8,385 nucleotides of DNA, from contig NZ_JBMLSD010000204.1 of NCBI RefSeq assembly GCF_049240685.1, positions 1-8,385 of the forward strand, read 5' to 3'. Of this stretch, positions 1 through 5,966 are shown one piece after another. Position numbers and translations under genes: made by a program. The first letter of the stretch is position 1. Every line of letters starts with the position of its first letter. The notes beneath the pieces are model-generated. The model saw only the letters and a list, made by a program, of their open reading frames with translations, made no database searches and had not been told where the DNA came from. Origin of the DNA: Flectobacillus sp049240685. Lineage in GTDB: Bacteria > Bacteroidota > Bacteroidia > Cytophagales > Spirosomataceae.

Positions 1-81
1 GCTTTCAGCTTTCAGCAAAAACATTTATCACTCTTTGCCTAATGCCTTATTCGTAAACACAAAACTTAAATCTAATTTTGC
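1..81. repeat. Heptamer repeat element, partial (window edge)
   Basis: A period-7 array (gctttca twice, then gcaaaaa) is followed by a short A/T-rich core and an opposite-strand-type array (tgcctaa, tgcctta). It ends in a TAAATCTAATTTTGC tail at 67-81. Positions 29-81 closely match the element half at 5980-6033 in the same orientation: both start cactctttgcct and end in the same tail. The tail holds a TAATTTTG motif at 73-80 that fits the Bacteroidota -7 box pointing toward accD. No good -33 TTG lies at the right distance, so promoter activity is doubtful here. The left part of the element is cut by the window edge. Confidence 0.7.
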
Positions 82-211
82 TCGATTACTTAATATTAGC
101 TGTATAGTTCAATAAATTACGGAAAATGTTGTCAAAATCAACACTTTATCTGTAAATTTCTGACCTTAAAATCAACTACTAAAACGAAAAAGCTTAGATA
201 AAATTCAAGTT

Positions 212-246
212 TTTGTTATTTCTCGATTGCTTAAGTTTTATCTTTG
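212..246 (+). promoter_or_regulatory. Probable accD promoter
   Basis: TTTG at 212-215 and TATCTTTG at 239-246 are separated by 23 bp. This fits the Bacteroidota primary-sigma consensus (TTTG, 19-23 bp, TAnnTTTG). Transcription would start near 252, giving an accD leader of about 80 nt. The rest of 82-211 is A/T-rich and shows no gene. Confidence 0.55.
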
Positions 247-271
247 CGATTCATTATCACTCACAACGAGT

Positions 272-312
272 ATTTTACCTAGTGTTTCTTTTCCTAAAAA
301 AACACGTAAAAT
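272..312 (+). promoter_or_regulatory. 5' UTR hairpin upstream of accD
   Basis: ATTTTAC (272-278) pairs with GTAAAAT (306-312), and GTGTTT (282-287) pairs with AAACAC (300-305). The left side has a 3-nt bulge and the loop is 12 nt. The hairpin ends 19 nt before the accD start codon. There is no T-run behind it, so it does not look like a terminator. A role in translation control or mRNA stability is inference only. Confidence 0.4.
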
Positions 313-331
313 CTTTAATTGAAAAAGAAAT

Positions 332-1174
332 ATGTCTTGGTTTACCAGAAAAGATAAGGGGATTTTGACCCCAACCGAAGCTAAAAGAGAAGCACCAGAT
401 GGTCTATGGTATCAGTGTCCTTCTTGTAAAAAAGTTATGCACACGCGCGAACACCGCTTATTTGCTTGGACTTGTTCGGCGTGTAACTACCACGAAAAAA
501 TCGGTTCACAAGATTACTTCGAGCTACTTTTCGACCAATCACGTTATACAGAGATGGATGCCTTTATGTCATCAGGCGACCCTCTCAAATTTGAAGATAC
601 CAAACGCTATCCTGATCGTATCAAAGCTACTGAAAAGAAAACTGGCTTGAAAGATGCCGTACGTACTGCTCATGGTAAAATGAATGATGTAGACGTAGTT
701 ATTGCAGCTATGGACTTTTCATTCATCGGTGGTTCGATGGGCTCAGTAGTTGGCGAAAAAATTGCTCGTGCAATTGATTATTCGCTAAAGCACAAAATTC
801 CGTTCTTGATGATTTCAAAATCAGGTGGAGCTCGTATGATGGAGGCGGGTTTCTCACTAATGCAAATGGCTAAAACATCAGCTAAGTTAGCCTTACTTGC
901 TGAAGCTAAAATCCCCTATGTATCGTTGTTGACCGACCCTACTACTGGTGGTGTTACAGCTTCTTACGCCATGTTGGGTGACTTTAATATCTCTGAGCCT
1001 GGGGCTTTGATTGGATTTGCTGGGCCTCGCGTTATTCGCGAAACTATCGGTAAAGACCTTCCTAAAGGATTCCAAAGTGCTGAGTTTGTACTAGAACATG
1101 GCTTCTTGGATTTTATTGTAGATAGAAAAGATTTGAAAGATAAGCTAACAGCGTTGTTCAATATGTTGAAATAG
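332..1174 (+). CDS. accD: Acetyl-CoA carboxylase carboxyltransferase, beta subunit
   Basis: Beta subunit of the carboxyltransferase half of acetyl-CoA carboxylase. With AccA it moves the carboxyl group from carboxybiotin on AccB to acetyl-CoA, giving malonyl-CoA for fatty-acid synthesis in the cytoplasm. The protein has 280 residues, the usual AccD length. An N-terminal four-cysteine zinc ribbon is complete: C29-x2-C32 and C48-x2-C51. The crotonase-fold domain follows with FIGGSMGSVVGEKI (131-144), SGGARM (164-169), TTGGVTAS (204-211) and GFAGPRVI (228-235), the family's acyl-CoA and oxyanion-hole segments. The start is set by the conserved MSWF opening and a leader of A-rich sequence without a Shine-Dalgarno. 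It stands alone with its own promoter; accA and accBC are not in the window. It runs convergent with the TPR gene, and a bidirectional terminator lies between them. Confidence 0.97.
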   Translation: MSWFTRKDKGILTPTEAKREAPDGLWYQCPSCKKVMHTREHRLFAWTCSACNYHEKIGSQDYFELLFDQSRYTEMDAFMSSGDPLKFEDTKRYPDRIKATEKKTGLKDAVRTAHGKMNDVDVVIAAMDFSFIGGSMGSVVGEKIARAIDYSLKHKIPFLMISKSGGARMMEAGFSLMQMAKTSAKLALLAEAKIPYVSLLTDPTTGGVTASYAMLGDFNISEPGALIGFAGPRVIRETIGKDLPKGFQSAEFVLEHGFLDFIVDRKDLKDKLTALFNMLK

Positions 1175-1248
1175 GCGATGCGCTATTTGTTGAGTGAATG
1201 TTGATTGAGCAAATCAGTGATTATGTTAAAATGTTTATTCTAATAGTA

Positions 1249-1283
1249 GAGACGCAAGCATTGCGTCTCAATGCTTGCGTCTC
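1249..1283. repeat. Five-heptamer palindrome downstream of accD
   Basis: The stretch divides exactly into five 7-mers of form a-b-a'-b'-a', where a is GAGACGC and b is AAGCATT. Two exclusive hairpins are possible: 1249-1257 with 1261-1269 (9 bp, 3-nt loop) or 1249-1262 with 1270-1283 (14 bp perfect, 7-nt loop). There is no T-run, so it is not a classic terminator. It lies 75 bp after the accD stop. From memory, similar GAGACGCAA palindromes occur in cyanobacterial and Bacteroidota intergenic DNA; this was not checked. Confidence 0.85.
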
Positions 1284-1312
1284 AAACCAAGTAAATCTAG
1301 CATAATAGCCAC

Positions 1313-1350
1313 AAAAAAGGGGTCGGAAAATATATTCTGACCCCTTTTTT
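1313..1350. terminator. Bidirectional rho-independent terminator
   Basis: AAAAAAGGGGTC (1313-1324) pairs perfectly with GACCCCTTTTTT (1339-1350) around a 14-nt A/T-rich loop that can extend the stem slightly. A T-run follows the GC part of the stem on both strands. It therefore suits the convergent pair accD (+) and the TPR gene (-). Confidence 0.9.
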
Positions 1351-1365
1351 ATGAAAATTTGGAGG

Positions 1366-1456
1366 ATAATCCCAATCCCAAAATTCGGAATGACTCATGT
1401 TTAATGTTAATCTAAAAAATAGGTCATAATTCCGAAATCCAATGTCTGAAATGAAT
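1366..1456. repeat. Inverted heptamer element, ATTCCGA dialect
   Basis: The left arm (about 1366-1394, ending ttcggaatgac) and right arm (1423-1456, starting gtcataattccgaa) are imperfect reverse complements. Both step at 7 bp. The core between them is A/T-rich. Its minus strand (CCTATTTTTT followed by AACATTAAA) resembles the core of the element at 5091-5250. Together with the palindrome and terminator, this accounts for most of the 305-bp gap 1175-1479, in which I see no gene. Confidence 0.65.
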
Positions 1457-1479
1457 ATTTTTAAATCCTTCACACACCA

Positions 1480-2970
1480 CTAATTTAAGGTATTCAAGGC
1501 TGCTTTGGCTTTGTTGTCAGCAGAGTTTTTATATTCATGCTTTGAATAGGTTAATACTTTTTCGAAATAGTATTTAGCTTTTTCTTTTTGTTTAGTTTCT
1601 TGAAAAATATATCCTAACTGCAAACAAGAAAGTGCTCCATAGCTGATGGAGGCATTCTGAGTAAGTACAATAGCTCTTTCAAAATGCTCTTCTGCCAAAA
1701 TTATCTCTAGTAATTTTTGATGAACTCTTCCTTTTCGGTAGTTATACTCTGCTTTCTCCGTATTTGAACCAAAGTGATTCTCTTTCAATTCAGACAACAA
1801 CTCTTTTGCTTTTTGATAATACCCACCATCAAATGCCAATCGTGCTTTCATCAGTTTTTTAGAAGCTTCGTTTTTCAATGATGTATTAAACTTTTCAGTA
1901 AATCGTAGGGCTGATTGGTCTGCTTCCACAATGGTTGAACCTTGTGTTTTTACTTTTTCTAAATAGTTCATCGCTTTGGTATCTTCATTAATAAGCCATG
2001 AACATAGAAACAATTTATAATAAGTATCCTTAATAAAATTAAAGCCTTTGTACTGTTGTAAAAACACTTGATAATAACGACTCGCCAAGGTATAACTCCC
2101 TTTCTGAATTTCTATTTCACCGTGTAGGTATTGCAAAAACGGAAAAGCCCAATAGCCCGCCTTGGTATTTAAAGTATCACATTTTTTAAGCAAAATATGA
2201 GCATAGCTGCTATTTCCTTCTTTCATGTAGGTAGTTACTCCCAAAAATTGGATTAATAGACTTTCTTCATTTTTATCCAAAAACTGTTCGTAATCCTGCA
2301 AAATCATGGGGGTAAAGCCAAGAATATAAGCATGAGCCAAATAGTACATTACGTTGGCTTCTGTAGCATAACGAGGTTCATTTATGCTTACATTTTTTAG
2401 TTCTTGTAGGCCATATTTTACAGAACCCTTAAGGCCCAAAAGCTTGGCAACCCACAAATAATTCTGAGGTATGGACCCCACCATAATATGAAGCAAACCG
2501 AGTGATTTTTGTTGGGGAATAAAATTAGGAAATTTCTTGGCGTTACTTTCCAGCAATTTAGAGGCTTTTATCAAATTCCATGCACCTTTTACTTCGTGTC
2601 CAAATTTGAGCTTCGCTGTAGCTAGGTGCAGGTACATCTCGGCAATAATCCATTGTTTTTCAGGAGAGGTATCAGGAAAATCTTCCAATAAAGTCAATCG
2701 GGTAGATTGTATATCGAGAAATTGTTCAAAATCGGCTTTATCTTCCGTAATCATCAACTCTATCAAATCGGTATAGCTTTGAAGATAGAGCTTAATTCCT
2801 GAGGTATTTTTTTGCGAAGCCAGCAATGCTTTAGTTTCCTGCAAACGCATTTTCCAAAGTGAAGTATAGGCCTTTTGCAATACTGGATTCCATTCAAAGT
2901 CATTTGCTTTACTTTGAAAATTAATCAAAACCAGAAAAAGAACCATAAACTTTCGTATATCCATACCCAT
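1480..2970 (-). CDS. Exported tetratricopeptide-repeat protein
   Basis: Function unknown. The 496-residue protein opens with a probable Sec signal peptide: R6/K7, a hydrophobic stretch at 8-18, and a likely signal-peptidase I site after SKA (20-22). It has no lipobox cysteine, so a periplasmic or loosely envelope-bound location is inferred. The rest is all-helical and TPR-like. Clear repeats are near the C-terminus: 372-398 (ARLAFDGGYYQKAKELL), 405-438 (EEHFERAIVL) and 445-475 (LGYIFQETKQKEKAKYYFEKVL). An aromatic segment at 158-190 (LLHIMVGSIP, then LLGLKGSVKYG) looks like the signature region of the eukaryotic IML2/TTC39 TPR family; this is recognition by eye only. Translation could start at M1 or M3, both of which keep the signal peptide. 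It lies downstream of the zinc-ribbon gene but behind a terminator, so it is probably transcribed separately. I see no convincing promoter in 2971-3050. Confidence 0.85.
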   Translation of the reverse strand: MGMDIRKFMVLFLVLINFQSKANDFEWNPVLQKAYTSLWKMRLQETKALLASQKNTSGIKLYLQSYTDLIELMITEDKADFEQFLDIQSTRLTLLEDFPDTSPEKQWIIAEMYLHLATAKLKFGHEVKGAWNLIKASKLLESNAKKFPNFIPQQKSLGLLHIMVGSIPQNYLWVAKLLGLKGSVKYGLQELKNVSINEPRYATEANVMYYLAHAYILGFTPMILQDYEQFLDKNEESLLIQFLGVTTYMKEGNSSYAHILLKKCDTLNTKAGYWAFPFLQYLHGEIEIQKGSYTLASRYYQVFLQQYKGFNFIKDTYYKLFLCSWLINEDTKAMNYLEKVKTQGSTIVEADQSALRFTEKFNTSLKNEASKKLMKARLAFDGGYYQKAKELLSELKENHFGSNTEKAEYNYRKGRVHQKLLEIILAEEHFERAIVLTQNASISYGALSCLQLGYIFQETKQKEKAKYYFEKVLTYSKHEYKNSADNKAKAALNTLN

Positions 2971-3050
2971 TATTTGAAAATTTTATAACGTCGATACGGT
3001 TAATAAGTTGTAAAAAACTACCCTAGATTGTAGCATCGCTATAAACAAAT

Positions 3051-3080
3051 AAAGCCCACAACTGAGTAGTTATGGGCTTT
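3051..3080 (-). terminator. Terminator of the NIF3/zinc-ribbon unit
   Basis: AAAGCCCACAACT (3051-3063) and AGTTATGGGCTTT (3068-3080) form a 13-bp stem with one mismatch and a 4-nt loop. On the minus strand the stem is followed by a T-rich tail (atttgtttat). It lies 22 bp past the zinc-ribbon stop codon and separates that unit from the TPR gene. Confidence 0.8.
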
Positions 3081-3102
3081 GACTATATTTTTTGCAAATT
3101 TC

Positions 3103-3861
3103 TTAGCGTTTTGAAGCTGTGATAACATCTTCAACACCAGCCAAGATACGACCGCAGTGCTCACATACGATAATGCGTTTGTGATCTTTGATATCTGCCT
3201 GACGCTGTGGGGGCACTACATTGAAACAGCCACCACAAGCACCACGCTTAACCAAAACTACAGCAAGTCCGTTTGCATAGTTTGTTCTTAATTTATCATA
3301 AGGGCGCAACAAACGTTCTTCAACAAATTTTACTGCTTTCTCACGATCTTTCAACAAACGTTGCTCATCGTCTTCACTTTCAGAAATCAAAACGTCCAAT
3401 TCTTTACGTTTTGCATCAAGATCTTTTTGACGGTGGAAAAGACGAGTTTCAGTTTCAGAAACATCATCACGTTTGTTCAAGATTTTGAATTCGAATTCAC
3501 GCATACGTTTGTCTGCCAATTCGATTTCCAATTGTTGTAATTCGATTTCCTTCGAGATGGCGTCGTACTCACGGTTGTTACGAACGTTCATCTGTTGGTC
3601 TTTGTATTTGTTTACAAGCTTTTCTGATTCTTTTTTCGTATTTCTATTCTTCGAAATTTCTTCTTCTAAAGAAGCAATCTCGCGATTGAATTTTCCGATA
3701 CGTGTTTCGATACCAGCAATTTCATCCTCCAAATCACGAACCTCTTCTGGCAAGTCGCCACGCATTTTTTTGATACTATCTAAAGATGAATCTATGGTCT
3801 GAAGTTTCAGAAGTGCTTCTAATTTCTGAGCAATGGTTGTTTCGTTAGCTACTACTGCCAT
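3103..3861 (-). CDS. Coiled-coil zinc-ribbon protein (COG1579, zf-RING_7)
   Basis: Member of the coiled-coil plus C4 zinc-ribbon family that includes Helicobacter HP0958 (FlgZ) and chlamydial CdsZ. Its general role in non-flagellated bacteria is not settled; nucleic-acid or protein-partner binding has been proposed for relatives. The 252-residue protein is almost entirely a charged heptad-type coiled coil from about 13 to 185, rich in E, K and R, with a probable hairpin turn near 90-100. The C-terminal zinc ribbon has C209-x2-C212 and C233-x2-C236, with the family's VVPPQ segment (215-219) between the knuckles. No signal peptide or membrane segment is present, so it is cytoplasmic. It follows the NIF3-like gene with a 78-bp gap filled by heptamer repeats. 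The same pairing occurs in Helicobacter (HP0958/HP0959), which suggests a functional link. Confidence 0.92.
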   Translation of the reverse strand: MAVVANETTIAQKLEALLKLQTIDSSLDSIKKMRGDLPEEVRDLEDEIAGIETRIGKFNREIASLEEEISKNRNTKKESEKLVNKYKDQQMNVRNNREYDAISKEIELQQLEIELADKRMREFEFKILNKRDDVSETETRLFHRQKDLDAKRKELDVLISESEDDEQRLLKDREKAVKFVEERLLRPYDKLRTNYANGLAVVLVKRGACGGCFNVVPPQRQADIKDHKRIIVCEHCGRILAGVEDVITASKR

Positions 3862-3864
3862 TTT

Positions 3865-3941
3865 CGTTATACGTTATGCGTTAAACGTTATTTGTTAAGT
3901 TCTATGTTGTAATGATTACCCTCTACTCCTAACGCCTGTTC
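3865..3941. repeat. Heptamer array inside the NIF3/zinc-ribbon unit
   Basis: Five consecutive 7-mers start at 3865 (cgttata, cgttatg, cgttaaa, cgttatt, tgttaag). After a core of about 20 bp come opposite-strand-type units (cctctac, tcctaac, gcctgtt) at 3920-3940. GCGTTA (3878-3883) can pair with TAACGC (3930-3935). The array fills the whole 78-bp gap and touches the NIF3 stop codon at 3940-3942. It would be transcribed within the mRNA. Confidence 0.75.
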
Positions 3942-5037
3942 AAAAATACTGTACAGGATTCGTATTTACCTGACTTTTGAGAATCGCAAAATTACTAAAT
4001 TTTTCAGATAAATAACTAATAATTAATTCCTTTGTGTAAACTTCTGACTCATAATGACCAATATCGCAGATGATAATCTTGTTTTCGGCATCAAAAAACT
4101 CATGATATTTGTAATCTGCCGTCACAAACACGTCTGCACCTTGTCGAATGGCGTCATTGAGTAAAAAGCCTCCTGCCCCACCACACACGGCTACTTTCTG
4201 GATTTTTTTTCCTAAAAATGGTGTATGACGAACGGTAGACAAGGCCATGGAGTCTTTTAGGTATTGTAAAAAAGAGGCTTCTTCGAGCCCTTGTTCCAAA
4301 TTTCCGATTGCTCCAGCCCCTACTTGAGCCAAATCGTTCTCTAAGTTAGACAAATAATAGGCAACCTCTTCATAAGGATGCGCTTTTTTTAAGGCGCTCA
4401 GAATCGCAGATTCTTGATGTGCTTGCAAAATGACTTCTATTCTAAACTCTTTTACCTCCTCGTCTTTGTCGACGGTTCCGATAAAAGGGTTTGCTCCACC
4501 CGTAGGGCGAAACGTACCTATACCTTCTACGCTAAAACTACAGTTTTTGTAATCGCCAATTTGCCCAGCCCCAGCCTCATACAAAGCATCCAAGACTTTT
4601 TGACCATGCTCAACAGGCACAAAAGTTACTAGCTTTTTCAGAAGATTTTTTTTAGGCTGTAATATTTTTACATTTTGTAAGCCTAATTTTTCTGCAATCT
4701 TAAAATTCACGCCACCTTCCACATGGTCCAAATTGGTATGCGAGGCATAGATGGCAATATCATTCTTGATAGCCTTAATGACTACTCTTTCAACATAGTT
4801 TTTGCCATTTAACTTCTTTAATCCTTTAAAAACAATAGGATGATGTGCTATAATTAAATTACATCCTGCCTGAATAGCCTCCTCTACGACCGCCTCCGTG
4901 CAGTCGAGGGTACATAAGATGCCTTTTACTGCCTCGCTGGGGTCTCCAACGATAAGACCTGCGTTGTCATAGCTTTCTTGTAAAGATAACGGCGCTAATC
5001 GCTCCATGTAATTGGTTATGTCTTTAATTAAAGTCAT
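3940..5037 (-). CDS. NIF3/DUF34 dinuclear metal-centre hexameric protein
   Basis: Member of the universal NIF3-like family (E. coli YbgI, B. subtilis YqfO), which forms toroidal hexamers with a two-metal site. It is often annotated 'GTP cyclohydrolase 1 type 2', but the true reaction is unsettled. The metal ligands are all visible: H65-H66 in AHHPIVFKGLKK, D104 in TNLDH, H328 in DIGHYE and E332. At 365 residues this is the long form: a PII-like insert occupies about 130-235, with the typical NCSFSVEGIGTFRP (165-178) and GANPFIG (181-187) and ending near HPYEEVAYY (220-228). No signal peptide, so cytoplasmic. It is the first gene of a probable two-gene unit with the zinc-ribbon gene. The 210 bp upstream are filled by a heptamer inverted repeat in which I find no clear TAnnTTTG promoter, so read-through from the VOC gene is possible. 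Confidence 0.95.
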   Translation of the reverse strand: MTLIKDITNYMERLAPLSLQESYDNAGLIVGDPSEAVKGILCTLDCTEAVVEEAIQAGCNLIIAHHPIVFKGLKKLNGKNYVERVVIKAIKNDIAIYASHTNLDHVEGGVNFKIAEKLGLQNVKILQPKKNLLKKLVTFVPVEHGQKVLDALYEAGAGQIGDYKNCSFSVEGIGTFRPTGGANPFIGTVDKDEEVKEFRIEVILQAHQESAILSALKKAHPYEEVAYYLSNLENDLAQVGAGAIGNLEQGLEEASFLQYLKDSMALSTVRHTPFLGKKIQKVAVCGGAGGFLLNDAIRQGADVFVTADYKYHEFFDAENKIIICDIGHYESEVYTKELIISYLSEKFSNFAILKSQVNTNPVQYF

Positions 5038-5054
5038 ATTTAAGGGTAAAGGCT

Positions 5055-5090
5055 GAATTGTGAATAATGAATTTTGAATATACCATTAGG
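5055..5090. repeat. Short heptamer array, TGAATTT dialect
   Basis: Degenerate 7-mers run from 5055 (ctgaatt, gtgaata, atgaatt, ttgaata) directly upstream of the NIF3-like start codon. The period is clear for four units and then fades into the next inverted element. No matching inverted partner of this dialect is evident nearby. Confidence 0.6.
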
Positions 5091-5250
5091 ATTGTACGAA
5101 GGATTTTCACCTATTGCAGATTTGGGATTTCTGATTTCGGAAATAAGGTAAAATACCTTTATTTTTTGTAAAACATAAAAGATTACACTTCCGAAATCTA
5201 ACATCCGATATCCAAAATAAACACTCTTTACAATCCTTCGGATACAATTA
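5091..5250. repeat. Long imperfect inverted heptamer element
   Basis: Outer arms: GGATTGTACGAAGGATT (5091-5107) faces AATCCTTCGGATACAAT (5234-5250), with a 2-nt indel. Inner arms: 7-mers atttggg, atttctg, atttcgg (5122-5142) face ttccgaa, atctaac, atccgat, atccaaa (5191-5218). The right inner arm carries one more heptamer. The core contains a small AAGGTA/TACCTT hairpin (5147-5161) and a T6 run. A 71-codon minus-strand frame across it encodes only repeat-derived peptide (EIRNPKSAI) and is not a gene. The element overlaps the last codon of the VOC gene. Confidence 0.75.
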
Positions 5251-5640
5251 AACATTTCGTTGAATCAAATCCCAAAGATTACCGTACAAGTCTTCGAATA
5301 CAGCTACCGTACCGTACACTTCTTGTTTGGGTTCTCTCACGATTTTGATATGATGTGTTACTAAATTTTGATAATCTCTCTCAAAATCATCTGTATATAA
5401 AAACAAAAATACTCGTCCTCCTGTTTGATTACCTACTCTAGTCTGCTGCTCTTCATTGGCTGCTTTTGCTAGTAATATGGCACATTCTTTGGCTCCTTTA
5501 GGTTTTACCAAAACCCAACGTTTTTCGGGGCTCATGACTGTATCTTCGATTAAATCGAAGTGTAACTTTTGAGTATAAAACTCAATTGCTTGGTCGTAGT
5601 CGTCTACCACAATAGCAATATGGGCAATGTGTTGATTCAT
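5248..5640 (-). CDS. VOC-superfamily (glyoxalase-fold) protein
   Basis: Small vicinal-oxygen-chelate protein of 130 residues, the normal size for one polypeptide with two beta-alpha-beta-beta-beta modules. Module 1 runs 4-60 (HIAIVVDDYDQAIEFY and RWVLVKP). Module 2 runs 75-128 (GRVFLFLYTDDFERDY and YGTVAVFEDLYGNLWDL). H7 and E116 sit at the usual metal-ligand positions at the ends of the fold. A clear histidine at the start of module 2 is missing, so activity as a true glyoxalase I is doubtful. The GNQTGGRVFLF and FEDLYGNLWDL signatures match a widespread subgroup annotated only as 'VOC family protein'; its substrate is unknown. Cytoplasmic. It has its own probable promoter at the edge of the repeat cluster upstream. 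The NIF3-like gene follows 210 bp downstream on the same strand. Confidence 0.9.
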   Translation of the reverse strand: MNQHIAHIAIVVDDYDQAIEFYTQKLHFDLIEDTVMSPEKRWVLVKPKGAKECAILLAKAANEEQQTRVGNQTGGRVFLFLYTDDFERDYQNLVTHHIKIVREPKQEVYGTVAVFEDLYGNLWDLIQRNV

Positions 5641-5658
5641 AAGTCAGTAAGTATTAGT

Positions 5659-5799
5659 GCAAAATTATATTTAAGTTTTGTGTTTTAGGCACAAGGCAAC
5701 AGGCACAAGGCACAGAGTGTTAAAATGTTTTTTAGTAATGATAGATATATTTTGCCGAATGCCCAGAGCCGAAAGCTCAAAAATTAAATCTTATTTTGC
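5659..5799. repeat. Heptamer element F (141 bp) with terminal inverted repeats
   Basis: The ends GCAAAATTATATTTAA (5659-5674) and TTAAATCTTATTTTGC (5784-5799) are inverted repeats with 14 of 16 matches. Inside are four 7-mers, aggcaca, aggcaac, aggcaca, aggcaca (5687-5714), then an A/T core (gagtgttaaaatgtttttt) and further units (ttgccga, atgccca, gagccga, aagctca) at 5752-5779. The core resembles the minus strand of positions 16-33. There is no coding capacity. With its neighbours it makes up most of the 550-bp gene-free stretch 5641-6190. Confidence 0.7.
5660..5694 (-). promoter_or_regulatory. Probable promoter of the VOC gene
   Basis: On the minus strand TAATTTTG (complement of 5660-5667) matches the TAnnTTTG -7 box. 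A TTG (complement of 5692-5694) lies 24 bp upstream, slightly longer than the usual 19-23. The TTG is inside the first heptamers of the repeat array. The predicted leader is only about 15 nt, close to the gene start at 5640. Confidence 0.5.
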
Positions 5800-5819
5800 C
5801 CACTAACTTAAGTAAGTAT

Positions 5820-5966
5820 GCAAAATTAGATTTAACTGGAGTACTTTAGGCTGTAAGCCGTAGGCATTAGGCAAACGCTCTTTATAATTTCATAAAAAAC
5901 ACTTTTTTCTTTAGCTTACGGCTTAATGCATACAGCTTATTGCCTAAAAACTTAAACTTAATTTTG
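5820..5966. repeat. Heptamer element G (about 146 bp) with terminal inverted repeats
   Basis: The ends GCAAAATTAGATTTAA (5820-5835) and TTAAACTTAATTTTG (5952-5966) are inverted repeats with two mismatches. The left arm holds units ggctgta, agccgta, ggcatta, ggcaaac (5849-5876). The right arm holds gcttacg, gcttaat, gcataca, gcttatt, gcctaaa (5914-5948). The arms are complementary at the unit level, but two units are in swapped order and the right arm has one extra. The core 5879-5900 contains the palindrome TTTATAATTTCATAAA and recurs, inverted, at 8268-8289. Outward TAATTTTG motifs lie in both ends. Confidence 0.78.

Noticed and set aside
393..1161. Short frames inside accD on both strands
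   Set aside because: They are shadows of accD, whose zinc ribbon and crotonase motifs are complete in frame.
2971..3050. Promoter for the TPR gene (TAGTTTTT near 3010-3017, minus strand)
   Set aside because: It lacks the final G of TAnnTTTG, and the nearest TTTG is about 25 bp away. The match is too weak to list.
3273..3802. Plus-strand frames opposite the zinc-ribbon gene
   Set aside because: They are antisense to a well-supported coiled-coil gene, and their composition is that of a shadow frame.
5040..5255. A 71-codon open frame on the minus strand between the VOC and NIF3 genes
   Set aside because: It translates the inverted heptamer element (EIRNPKSAI-type peptide) and has no domain, no promoter and no conserved features.
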